A DNA stretch of 64,000 bases from CAWJHE01 sp963842455 (lineage in GTDB: Bacteria; Chloroflexota; Anaerolineae; Anaerolineales; UBA4823): contig CAWJHE010000013.1 in NCBI GenBank assembly GCA_963842455.1, positions 124,001-188,000 on the forward strand. Direction: 5' to 3'. Below, piece by piece: positions 16,327 through 25,488 of the stretch. Both the position numbers and the translations under genes were made by a program. Positions within the stretch are counted from its first letter, which is position 1, and every line of letters begins with the position of its first letter. The notes under the pieces were generated by a model, which searched no databases, had not been told where the DNA came from, and saw only the letters and a list, made by a program, of their open reading frames with translations.

Positions 16327-16335
16327 TGGTAGAAT
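16327..16335 (+). promoter_or_regulatory. Extended -10 element directly before the first sigma-like gene
   Basis: TGG-TAGAAT ends nine bases before the ATG at 16345. Transcription would start two or three bases ahead of the start codon, and there is no Shine-Dalgarno sequence, so the mRNA may be leaderless. No good -35 hexamer is visible, as expected for an extended -10 promoter. Confidence 0.5.
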
Positions 16336-16344
16336 TAAATTGAT

Positions 16345-18855
16345 ATGAAACCTCAAGAATCTGAATTCTCTCCGGATTTAACCTGGATGCTTACCAGCGG
16401 TCAAGTTGGAGATGAAACCCTGCTTGAGGCCTTTTATCAGGAATACTATGAAGACATTTCACGTCTTTGCCTGGCAGCCCTCGATGATAAGCGAATTGCC
16501 CAAAAAGCCACTCAGATGGTTTTTGCTTCTGCAGTCATTGATCGTTATCGTTTTAAAGATGGCATAACCATTCGTTATTGGTTCTTCCAGCTAGCCCTGG
16601 AAACCATTATAAAAATGTACAACAACCTTGAGGTCAAACGCACCATCACTGCAAATTTACCTATCAAAATGAAATCTACGAATTATGGGGATTCAACCCC
16701 GGAAAGTAGTTGGGATGCAGAGATATGGCTGACCCTGGATCAATTAGAATTTGAGAAACGTCTGCTCGCTTTATCACTATTTTATTTTAGATGGCAAGAT
16801 GCAGAGATCATTTCTATTTTTAATTTTTCACCAGAAGACTTAAACCTCAATAAACGTTATCTCAATTCCGTGTTACTACCCTTTCGGATGGATAAAAGTT
16901 CAAGTAACGATGCAAGCCTAGAAGAAAGAATTATTCAATCTTTATCCAAACGCTGGCCGAGTTCATTTACTCCCACGATCGAACCGGATGCATTTATCCG
17001 ACAGGTCGCAAATCAAATCCGGATAACCCGCCTAAAAAACCGATTTTCTGTTTCATCTAAAGAGTTTCTCCTGACTGCTTTAATCATCATGTTGGCTGCC
17101 CTATCCATTTGGGGATACAACCGTTTTTTTCCAGAAGAGTTGCCAGCCACCACCGATCCACAAAATGAGCTGGCCTTTTTACAGGACACACAAACAGCTA
17201 CACCTCAACAACAAGAAACCCAGACACCACAAACAGAAGGACCAACTAAAGGGCAGGATTTTCTGTACACCATCCGGGCGAATGATAGCCTAATGAGTAT
17301 CGCCAGACAATTTGATGTGAATTTTTATGGATTGCGCCGCAATAACAGAATACCAGGGGGAGTTGATATTCAAGCAGGGCAGAAATTGTGGCTGTTTGTT
17401 GATCCAACGAATAAGGAGATGAACCTTTCCAGATTTTTATCCAAAACCGAGACGAAATTGACTCAAGAAGAATTCGGGTATCTCAACCTGCCGTTGGTCA
17501 GGAGCATGGGAACAAAGATTGCTGAAGGTTCTGTCATGTGGATAGAAGGCTTGATAATTGATTATGGACCAGATGGTTATATCGGACCTCCAAAAATCGA
17601 GAGCGTCCAAGCCTGGTTTACGTCTGAAGCAGTCCTTTATCTAGTTGGTGATGAACAGCAAAAATTACAGGAAGTATGGCTGTTGACAGATCAACACCAG
17701 TATATGGCCACGCCAGGGTTAGAATTACCCTGGTCGCACGTCTGGAAGCCAGTCAATCCCGACAGCCAATACCTTGAAAGCCTAAAGTTGTTTTCCGATT
17801 CACTATCCAGAAAACCAACTTTCTCTCCTGTGATCATGGAAATTTCTTCTGAAGAATATTCTTGGAATGGACGAGGGACAATCGCGTACGATATCAAAGA
17901 CAATCTTTCGGTCTTGCGTGAGCGGCAGTGGATTGACAATGAAACGAAGCTACTAGTGCGCCGGCAGATTTTTGGTGAATCTGATGCTCCAATCCCACTT
18001 AAGGAAGTCAACATTACAAAAATCGAGGAGGGCAATAAAGCTCCTGCCGGCTTATTAGACCCGCGCATTCCCTGGCGAGGTGGTTTTGCCTTGAATTATC
18101 TTGGTCAGCCTGCTCCATGGGAAACAAGCTACATCCAATCAGAGCAATTTTCCGGACGACCACGGCTGGATCCCCCTTTAGAGCCACAATCTTTCGGTCA
18201 ATTTGATTTTTCTCAAGCCCAGCTCACCTTTCAATATCCTCCAATCTTCACTTCTGTGCACCGAATCCCCGTTGAACTGTTTGCTGATGACCAATTTTTA
18301 GGAACCGCCGAGCTTGGTAATCCCTGGACCATGATTTGCGACCGGTCATCCAATGGAAATATCCTGGCTTACGTCAGTCAGCCTGGTGATGTGCCCAACG
18401 AGGCATCCAGGCTTCAACTGGTAGATTTATACAACCCTGCCAGTGTGTGGCAAATTTTGCCAATTGACTTGGGAGTACAAATGTTTGCATTTTCCCCAGA
18501 TGGTCAGAACTTGGCTGTGTTTGGACACCCAGATCGTTATGTAGAAGGAACTCTACTGGTACTAAATGTTGTCGAGGGCACTTATATTCCGTTAGATAAC
18601 CTGGGAGAAGCAAGCAGCCTGGTATGGAGCCCAGATAGCCAGCAGATCGCTATCATCGCCCGTCACCAAAGCAGCACATTCCTGGAAGAAATCTTTGTCT
18701 ACGATCTCAACACGGGTGAAATCGTCAGCCGTCATCCGCTGGATTTTTCTAACTCACATCCTGCGCATTGGCCAACTGAAGAGTGGGGGATCGAGTTCCC
18801 GGTCGAGATGGGGGGCTTATCGGAATGTGCTCAAGCCCCACAGGAAATCCCATAA
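16345..18855 (+). CDS. Sigma-factor-like transmembrane protein with LysM, RseB/LolA-like and beta-propeller outer domains (copy 1)
   Basis: A protein of 836 residues with an unusual domain chain. Residues 20-95 resemble ECF sigma region 2 (EYYEDISRLCLAAL, then AQKATQMVFASAV and RYWFFQLALETI). Residues 128-182 resemble region 4 (LDQLEFEKRLLALSLFYFR followed by a helix-turn-helix-like EIISIFNFSPED). A single membrane helix lies at about 241-258, then a Thr/Gln/Pro linker, a LysM domain at 307-352 (YTIRANDSLMSIARQFDV), a region at about 390-575 whose end (QWIDNETKLLVRRQIF) resembles RseB/LolA-type domains, and a C-terminal propeller (FAFSPDGQNLAVFG, LVWSPDSQQIAII). The sigma-like part would be cytoplasmic and the rest outside. 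It may link envelope state to transcription, which is inference. A second copy begins right after its stop. Confidence 0.7.
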   Translation: MKPQESEFSPDLTWMLTSGQVGDETLLEAFYQEYYEDISRLCLAALDDKRIAQKATQMVFASAVIDRYRFKDGITIRYWFFQLALETIIKMYNNLEVKRTITANLPIKMKSTNYGDSTPESSWDAEIWLTLDQLEFEKRLLALSLFYFRWQDAEIISIFNFSPEDLNLNKRYLNSVLLPFRMDKSSSNDASLEERIIQSLSKRWPSSFTPTIEPDAFIRQVANQIRITRLKNRFSVSSKEFLLTALIIMLAALSIWGYNRFFPEELPATTDPQNELAFLQDTQTATPQQQETQTPQTEGPTKGQDFLYTIRANDSLMSIARQFDVNFYGLRRNNRIPGGVDIQAGQKLWLFVDPTNKEMNLSRFLSKTETKLTQEEFGYLNLPLVRSMGTKIAEGSVMWIEGLIIDYGPDGYIGPPKIESVQAWFTSEAVLYLVGDEQQKLQEVWLLTDQHQYMATPGLELPWSHVWKPVNPDSQYLESLKLFSDSLSRKPTFSPVIMEISSEEYSWNGRGTIAYDIKDNLSVLRERQWIDNETKLLVRRQIFGESDAPIPLKEVNITKIEEGNKAPAGLLDPRIPWRGGFALNYLGQPAPWETSYIQSEQFSGRPRLDPPLEPQSFGQFDFSQAQLTFQYPPIFTSVHRIPVELFADDQFLGTAELGNPWTMICDRSSNGNILAYVSQPGDVPNEASRLQLVDLYNPASVWQILPIDLGVQMFAFSPDGQNLAVFGHPDRYVEGTLLVLNVVEGTYIPLDNLGEASSLVWSPDSQQIAIIARHQSSTFLEEIFVYDLNTGEIVSRHPLDFSNSHPAHWPTEEWGIEFPVEMGGLSECAQAPQEIP

Positions 18856-21338
18856 ATGATTTTTAACGACCAACCTGAAATTTCATCCGATCTTGAATGG
18901 ATCTTGCTCAGCGGGCAAGCCAATCGCGGAATGCTGTTAGAAACCCTGGTGAAAGATCACGGAGTACAAATCTACCAATTGGCTTATGCGGTCTTGAATA
19001 ATAAAAATCAGGCAGAACAGTACCACCATTCAGATCATCCTGCAAGCGCTGAACAAAACCCGCCTTTTCAATTCCGAATATGGGGTGGAAAAATGGTTAC
19101 TACAAGTCTCCTTGCCAATTCTGCAAAAGAACGCTAAAAAGTTAGAATCCAAATCAAAAATCCAGGCAAATGTAGCCGTGCTTGATCACGTTTTTCTGGA
19201 AAGCCTGGACTGGAAATCACGACTTGTACTTTTTCTATTATATTTTCACAATTTCGAGATCGATGAAATTGCAGCAATTCTTCATGTCCAGATTGGATGG
19301 ATTGATAAAATAATTAAGAAGGTTCAAAATGAACCACTTCTAGGGTCCAATACCATCTCATCATCCGAAGAGATCCGAAAGCATTTCGATGAAATCTGGA
19401 GAAACCATGATATTGAAGAGCTTCAATTAGAAACCTGGCTGAAGACCTGTCAAGAAAAAACAAATCAAAAAGACAGCAAGCCATACAGTTCCCTCCACTT
19501 CAAAGAAACCATAGCAATTAGCGCTGCTATTCTGCTGATCTTGTTTGCCAGCTGGCTCTATAGTCGATGGCTTCCCGATCCTGAACAAAATACCGTGGCG
19601 CAAGCCCAAACCACATTAAACCCCACCCAAGCTATCCAGCAGATTACACAACCGTTGGAATATACTCTCTTGCCCGACGAGGAGCTTGAGCAAGTCGCGC
19701 AACGATTAAATCTAACGGTTGAGCATATATTAAACCTTAATCAACTACCTCCAGATGCGCAGTTAACCGCTGGTCAAAAGATACTGGTCAACCTGGGTAT
19801 GCTTAATAAGAACAATGAGTCGGGTTTGAATGAAGCAGAGTTATCTGAAAATGTTCAAACGTTCTCAGATGAACCGAATCTTGATCAGCCAATCATTGCC
19901 AGGGAAAACCAGCCCGCCGAACTGGATCAAAACTCTCCTATCAATGATATCATGGCACGCTGGCAGATCAGTCAAAACTTATGGCAAAACTTGTTCATCG
20001 AAGGGCAATGGGCAGACTATGGACCTGAAAACCACCTCGGTATTGTAAACATACAACGTTTCCAATCATGGATACAACAACCAGGTTCTAGTTTACATAA
20101 GGTTGGTCCTTTAAATGCCTCATCTCAGGCAATGCATTTGATCACTTCAGGAATGCAAATAACCAGCCGGCCAGGTCGAGAATTACAGTTAGCCTGGTGG
20201 GAGACGGATAACCTGCCCCTCATTTCCTCAGATCCATTATTTACCATCCTTTCGCCAAATTTCTTCTCGCAATCACTAGATATACAAACCATATCTGTAA
20301 CCGGTGAAAAGAATACCGTCGGGCGATCAACACTTATGATTGAAGCTTACCGTATCGATCATGCCCAGTTTTTTCGAATTGAAATTGACACACAGACTGG
20401 CGTTCTAATGCGAATCCAGGTATTCTCAGTTGGAACAGGTGCATTACTAGCAGAGCTGGCTGTTACTCAAATACAATTTGATCCCCCGTTTGATGAAGAA
20501 AAATTGTTCGATCCACTGCGATTACAGGAATTCCATTTCACCAACGATTTTCGTTATCCTTTTCCGGAAGGCGCTCAGATCTCGCCTGGCGCCGAACCTG
20601 TTGTAGCAATCATGCCCCGCAATAATGAAACTTTTGTGTCTGTACCAGATGGGTTTGATCCCACATCCAGTAAGATAAGGTTTCAAACCACACAAATCTC
20701 GAGCGGAAATCCCGATAGCTCACCCAATACACAAATCATCGCGGATGGATATTTATTGGGCGAGATCGCGTTGGACCCCTTCTGGCAGGTTTCTTGCCGG
20801 AGGTCTGCGCAAGGAAATACCCTGGCTTTCTTCTATAACACGGCAGAAGTCATTGAGCCCACACCCGGAATCTATTGGTTAAATTTATTTGATGCAAACC
20901 AAGTCTATCGAGCAATGTCAGATTATTTGGTTTTTGACATAGCCTTTCGTCCTGATGGAATGCAAATGGCCGTTGGAGCCCGGCATCTGAATTCTCCTGA
21001 TCAAGGCTTATACATCTTGGATTTTGTTACGGGCGAATTCCAAAACTTGCTAAATCTTGAGCAAGCCAGTAATATTATTTGGAAACCAGACGGGCAATAC
21101 CTTGCAATGATTGGCAAGATCTCCTGAGCAGGATCAACCTTCTTGGATGATCGTCCACATTGATACTGGGCTCATTACTTCTCAAGTTCCAGTAAATATG
21201 GATCATGTTTCCTCTAATTCATCGAACTTAACTCCTAATATTCTCCTTCCTCCACCAGATTTCCCTGCATGGACGTGGGGTGTAGACCTGTTGAATTCCC
21301 AAAATCGTTTCAACATGTGTTCTATGCCAGGTCCATAG
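18856..21338 (+). CDS. Sigma-factor-like transmembrane LysM/propeller protein (copy 2), frameshifted twice in this sequence
   Basis: Paralogue of the preceding gene; its ATG follows the previous TAA with no gap. The frame breaks near 19021 (extra T after NQAEQ) and near 21116 (extra A after MIG). Removing both gives one 826-residue chain, almost the length of copy 1. The region 4-like part is clearer here: LDWKSRLVLFLLYF then FEIDEIAAILHVQIGWID. A membrane helix follows (ISAAILLILFASWLY), then a LysM-like segment (YTLLPDEELEQVAQRLNLT), a middle domain beginning NLFIEGQWADYGPE, which matches copy 1 (MWIEGLIIDYGPD), an RseB/LolA-like stretch (FRIEIDTQTGVLMRIQVF) and propeller blades ending near CSMPGP. 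Both copies share a Cys near the C-terminus. Function unknown. Confidence 0.65.
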
Positions 21339-21410
21339 GGGGGCATCAGTTTCAGAAATATACTTCACCGATTAGATCGTATTAATTTTATTAGGGATTT
21401 CTGTTGGCTC

Positions 21411-21419
21411 TGGTATAAT
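21411..21419 (+). promoter_or_regulatory. Extended -10 promoter for the 2-oxoacid dehydrogenase operon
   Basis: TGG-TATAAT matches the extended -10 consensus; the -35 region is poor. Transcription would start near 21426, leaving a leader of about 100 bases with a small hairpin, ACCGAG/CTCGGT at 21476-21492, before the ribosome site AGAGGTGGG. Confidence 0.5.
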
Positions 21420-21525
21420 TCGTTGGCTGTTTTATCAGTCAGGTAACGTTAATGCAAGTTACTTCCCAACCTATTACCGAGCCAAACTCGGTTTCAGAAT
21501 TCATCCCCGTTAAGAGGTGGGACCA

Positions 21526-22485
21526 ATGGAGAAAAAAGAATACTTAAAGATTTATTATGAAATGGTTCTGATCCGCCTGGTTGAAGAGGCTGCTGCACAG
21601 CTGTACCAGCAAGGCAAGATCGGCGGCTTTTTACATTTATACATCGGTCAAGAGGCGGTTAGCACGGGCTTGATCTCAGTTCGCAGACCTCAAGACCGGA
21701 TTATTACCGCCTACCGAGATCATGGTGTCGCCATTAATTGCGGTATTCCTGCCGAACAAGTCATGGCAGAGCTACTTGGAAAAGCAACCGGCTGCTCAAA
21801 GGGTAAAGGGGGTTCCATGCACATGGCGGACGTCGAAAAGAATTTTTGGGGTGGGCATGCAATTGTTGGCGCTCATCTTCCGCTGGCCGCCGGTCTAGCC
21901 TTGGGTGATTTATATAGAAAGCAGGATGGCGTTACCGTGTGTTTGTTCGGTGATGGCGCAACAAATATTGGTTATTTCCACGAAGCTGTCAACCTTTCAA
22001 AAGTATGGAATTTACCGGTCATTTGGGTATGTGAAAACAACCAGTACGGGATGGGGACAGCAGTTGAACGTGCCTCTGCCGTATCGGAAATCCGCCAGAA
22101 AGCTGAAGGATACGGCATCCCCAACCGGAGAATAGATGGCATGGATGTTCTCGAAGTGCGGGAGACCGCCTTAGAGGTATTTGAGCATGTTCGCAGCGGT
22201 AAAGGACCGTATTTCCTGGAAATCGTCACCTACCGGTTTAGAGGGCACTCCATGGGCGACCCTGAACGTTATCGCCAACAGGATGAAATCAAACAATGGC
22301 AAGAGAATGATCCAATTGGTATCTATCGCAAACACCTGGTCGCAGAAGGGATTGCCAGCGATGAGGAATTGAACGAACAAGACCGCAAGGCACAACAAGA
22401 TACCGATCATGCTGTACAATTCGCCGAACAAAGCCCTGAGCCCAAACCGGAAGAATTGTTCACCCATATTTACGTTGAAAACTAG
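21526..22485 (+). CDS. pdhA: 2-oxoacid (pyruvate/acetoin-type) dehydrogenase E1, alpha subunit
   Basis: Thiamine-diphosphate enzyme subunit of 319 residues that, with the beta subunit, decarboxylates the 2-oxoacid and passes the acyl group to E2. Family hallmarks are IGGFLHLYIGQEAV near residue 31, TAYRDHGVAIN near 64, KGKGGSMHM near 90, the ThDP-binding GDGATNIGYFHEAVN ending in a WVCENNQYGMGT segment, and the phosphorylation-loop-like YRFRGHSMGDPERYR. The ATG at 21526 is better placed to the AGAGGTGGG site than a GTG nine bases earlier. It begins a plus-strand operon with E1 beta and E2. Pyruvate is the most likely substrate, but acetoin or branched-chain acids cannot be excluded; no E3 gene is here. 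Confidence 0.9.
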   Translation: MEKKEYLKIYYEMVLIRLVEEAAAQLYQQGKIGGFLHLYIGQEAVSTGLISVRRPQDRIITAYRDHGVAINCGIPAEQVMAELLGKATGCSKGKGGSMHMADVEKNFWGGHAIVGAHLPLAAGLALGDLYRKQDGVTVCLFGDGATNIGYFHEAVNLSKVWNLPVIWVCENNQYGMGTAVERASAVSEIRQKAEGYGIPNRRIDGMDVLEVRETALEVFEHVRSGKGPYFLEIVTYRFRGHSMGDPERYRQQDEIKQWQENDPIGIYRKHLVAEGIASDEELNEQDRKAQQDTDHAVQFAEQSPEPKPEELFTHIYVEN

Positions 22486-22499
22486 GGCAGGAGCATAAC

Positions 22500-23471
22500 A
22501 TGGCTAGAATAACAATGCGTGAAGCTATTTCCCAGGCTTTATGGGAGGAAATGGAAAGAGATCCCGATGTATTCATTATGGGTGAAGAGGTAGGGGTTTG
22601 GGGCGGCACTTATGCCGTAACCAAAGGCTTTTTTGATCACTTTGGTGCCGAACGAGTACGGGATACCCCGATTGCAGAAGCAGCTATTATAGGGGGAGCA
22701 ATTGGCGCAGCTCTGACCGGGTTGAGACCAGTGGCTGAATTAATGACGATTAACTTTGCCTTTTCAGCAATGGATCATATTGTTAATGAGGCAGCAAAAT
22801 TGCACTACATGTTCGGTGGGCAGTTTGTACTTCCAATGGTCATCCGGACCGTGGGTGGTGGAGGTCGTCAATTAGGCGCTACGCATTCCCAGACACCGGA
22901 TGCCATTTTTGCTCACTTCCCTGGGTTAAAAGTTGTCGCCCCTGGAACACCCGAAGACGCCAAAGGTTTATTGAAATCGGCTATCCGTTCCAATGACCCG
23001 ATCCTGTTTATTGAGCACGCCACACTTTACCAGGTGCGCGGCGAGGTGCCTGATGAAGAGTACACTGTCCCCATCGGTAAATCCAAAATCCAGCGCCCAG
23101 GTAGGGATGTCACGATAGTAACCTATAGCAAGATGCTCGAGGTTTCCACAAAAGCTGCTGACTTGCTCGCTAAGGATGGTATCGAAGTTGAAATTGTTGA
23201 TTTACGCTCATTAAGGCCTCTGGATATGGACCCGGTTTTAGAATCCTTCAAAAAGACCAATCGAGCTGTGATTGTTGAAGAAGGATGGCGATCGTACGGT
23301 GTAGGATCTGAAGTAGCCAGCCGCATTTATGAGGAAGCTTTCGACTATGTCGACGCTCCTATCAAGAGGGTTGCGCAGAAGGAAGTACCTTTACCTTATA
23401 ACCGTGATTTGGAGCAGATGGCATTACCCCAGGTCGATGATATTGTTAAAGCGGTCAAGGAGGTATTGTAA
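22500..23471 (+). CDS. pdhB: 2-oxoacid (pyruvate/acetoin-type) dehydrogenase E1, beta subunit
   Basis: A 323-residue transketolase-like subunit. It starts MARITMREAISQALWEEM and shows FIMGEEVGVWGGTYAVTKG, RVRDTPIAEAAIIGGAIGAA, the central ELMTINFAFSAMDHIVNEAAK and IRTVGGGGRQLGATHSQ, and the C-terminal VIVEEGWRSYGVGSEVASR, all standard for E1 beta. Together with the alpha subunit it makes the alpha2beta2 E1. The gap to pdhA is 14 bases and its TAA overlaps the ATG of the E2 gene (TAATG), indicating tight co-translation. Intact. Confidence 0.93.
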   Translation: MARITMREAISQALWEEMERDPDVFIMGEEVGVWGGTYAVTKGFFDHFGAERVRDTPIAEAAIIGGAIGAALTGLRPVAELMTINFAFSAMDHIVNEAAKLHYMFGGQFVLPMVIRTVGGGGRQLGATHSQTPDAIFAHFPGLKVVAPGTPEDAKGLLKSAIRSNDPILFIEHATLYQVRGEVPDEEYTVPIGKSKIQRPGRDVTIVTYSKMLEVSTKAADLLAKDGIEVEIVDLRSLRPLDMDPVLESFKKTNRAVIVEEGWRSYGVGSEVASRIYEEAFDYVDAPIKRVAQKEVPLPYNRDLEQMALPQVDDIVKAVKEVL

Positions 23472-24736
23472 TGGCTAACATTGTAACCATGCCGAAGTTA
23501 GGTTTTGATATGGCGGAAGGCACCCTGGTACGTTGGGTAAAAAATGAGGGCGACCCGGTAGCCAAAGGTGAGGTCCTGGCAGAAATTGAAACAGACAAAG
23601 CAACCGTTGAAGTGGAATCCAATTTTGATGGCGTTGTTAGAAAACATCTGGCGCCAGTCAATGAAATCGTACCGGTCAATACACCGATTGCCGTGATTGG
23701 CGCAAAGGATGAAAAGATTGATTTTGATTCCTTAGGTCTAGGATGCTCCTGCACCAGCCAAATCTGAGAGTGCAAAAGAACCTGTGGAGAAATCAGAAGT
23801 CGAGCCCCAACCAGTAGCTGACGAAAAAGAAGCTCAAGAGCTTCAATCCGACTACCCCGATGGGGTCAAAGCCTCCCCCCTGGCTCGTCGCTTGGCTGAT
23901 GATTTAGGCTATAACCTGAGAAAAATCCAGGGCACTGGACCTGGGGGCAGAATTGTCAAAGCGGATGTAGAAGGCTATCGCCCTGAGGCGACAAAGGCAA
24001 AATCAAGCAGCACAGCATCATCAACTGGACATACCTGTTGCATCAGCACCTGAAACGGAAAGAATTCCGCTTAACCGCTTACGCGCTGCAATTGGTCGTC
24101 GCATGACAGAAGCCAAACAGCAAGATTCCGCATTTCTACGTGACTCACGAATATGAAATGCAGCCATTGTTAGATCTGCGCAAACAAGTCAATAACTTAC
24201 TGCCAGACGATGAGAAAATTTCGGTCAACGACTTCGTCATCAAAGCCGCTGCCCTGGCATTACGCCAGTACCCCAACCTGAATGCGTCCCTGGATGGCAA
24301 TGAGATTGTTCGCCACGGTCCAGTCAACATTGGGGTTGCTGTCGCAGTAGAAGGTGGATTGCTCACAATCGTTTGTCGCGATGCTGACGTTAAACCACTG
24401 AGAGTGATTGGGGCTGAGGTACGCAATATGGTTGAACGCGCCAGGGATGGCAAAGTACGCCCAGATGATATTGAAGGCTCGACATTTTCCATTAGTAATC
24501 TGGGAATGTTTGATGTTGAAAGCTTTGTGGCGATCATTAACCCACCTGAAGCCGCTATCCTGGCAGTTGGCTCAGCACGAGAAATCCCGGTTGTTAAAGA
24601 TGGTGAGATTGTGCCAGGCTTACGCATGAAAGCCACAATTTCCGTCGACCACCGTGTAAGTGATGGCGCAGAAGCCGCTCGATTCATGCAGTCTCTGGCT
24701 GAATTTATTGAAAAACCGTTAAATCTGTTGGTGTAA
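23471..24736 (+). CDS. pdhC: Dihydrolipoamide acyltransferase E2, frameshifted three times in this sequence
   Basis: E2 core of the complex. The lipoyl domain (residues 1-80) has IETDKATVEVES with the lipoylated Lys. A peripheral-subunit-binding domain follows (ASPLARRLADDLGYNLRKI, then GTGPGGRIVKADV), then the catalytic domain ending with ISVDHRVSDGAEAARFM, the HxxxDG active site. The frame is broken by one extra base each near 23741 (G), 24030 (C) and 24124 (G). With these removed, the chain is 420 residues with no gaps, for example TEAKQQ joins IPHFYVTHEYEM exactly as in homologues. Three breaks in one gene of an otherwise intact operon look like sequence errors. The ATG has AAGGAGG upstream. 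A strong terminator follows. Confidence 0.9.
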
Positions 24737-24778
24737 ACAAAGAAGTTTTTAGTTCATTGTTTTTGTAACTGACTCTAT

Positions 24779-24809
24779 GGGGCTGTCTGCGTCTCGAACA
24801 GCCCCTTTT
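24779..24809 (+). terminator. Intrinsic terminator after the dehydrogenase operon
   Basis: GGGGCTGT (24779-24786) pairs perfectly with ACAGCCCC (24798-24805), 11-base loop, followed by TTTT. The T-run overlaps the -35 box of the next promoter. Confidence 0.85.
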
Positions 24810-24835
24810 GATTGGTCAATCCGAAGAGGTATAAT
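24808..24835 (+). promoter_or_regulatory. Sigma-70 promoter for the 24.86-26.76 kb gene pair
   Basis: TTGATT (24808-24813) and TATAAT (24830-24835) are 16 bases apart. The start codon at 24863 follows with a GGAG site, leaving a leader of about 20 bases. Confidence 0.65.
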
Positions 24836-24862
24836 CAATCCTACTTGCACAATGGAGTTGAA

Positions 24863-25488
24863 ATGCCGACATTTGAATACGACTTTCATTTTTTACACGC
24901 TGGAGTTGAACAGCTAGAAAGCTACCTGTTAGCAAAAGATATTTACCGCCCTGCCGGTGTCAAGGCTCCAGCTGGTGAACCCCCCTACCCACAATTAACC
25001 CTTGGTGCACTCTTGCTAGCCAAGGAAAGAGTAAAGGTTAGTGTTCAAACATCCAGGCAAAATGCCGATCTAGACCGCCTGCTTAACGAATTGGATGCTA
25101 TCCGATCGAAATGGCGCTCAGCCTGGGGAAGAAAAGCATCAACGGAGTTTCGTGCTCGTCTGAATCTTTGGGCAGATTTCTTGCATGAATATCGGACACA
25201 TCCTGAAGCACACGATGACCGCTATGCGTATGAGGTGTCAAGGCGTGTCATGCTTCAATTGTTGCACCCAGATACACTTGATTTACCTGAAGCCGATGTG
25301 GACTTATTAGCTGCGCTTAGATATTTTACACAAAGCAGTTTTCTCTGCTGGTGAGTTCATTTGGGAAGAAAATCTGAAAACAGCATTCCCGGAAAACCAT
25401 TACTGGTATTTGTATGGAAAGCTTCCCAAGGCATTGGACATACAATCAACTGAGCGATGTAAATTTTTACAGGAAGTTTTTATTTTGA
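24863..25488 (+). CDS. Uncharacterised soluble protein, frameshifted twice in this sequence
   Basis: Begins MPTFEYDFHFLHAGVEQLESYLL with GGAG five bases before the ATG. The frame breaks near 25319 (extra A) and near 25430 (extra G). Removing both gives a 207-residue protein that ends KHWTYNQLSDVNFYRKFLF and stops with a TGA at 25486-25488, overlapping the TTG start of the MFS gene. This neat coupling supports the reconstruction. The body is helical and rich in Leu, Arg and Asp, without membrane segments or catalytic motifs I recognise (LTLGALLLAKERVKVSVQTSRQ, LNLWADFLHEYR). Coupling to a transporter suggests a joint role. Unknown function; the gene itself is well supported. Confidence 0.65.

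Noticed and set aside
24145..24687. A 180-codon open frame on the minus strand inside the E2 gene
   Set aside because: It is the antisense shadow of the conserved E2 catalytic domain, has no ribosome site and a composition (Ser/Thr/Arg-rich) typical of shadow frames.
23471..24736. Programmed frameshifting in E2 or NusA
   Set aside because: The break sites share no slippery sequence or common context, and three independent events in one gene would be needed.
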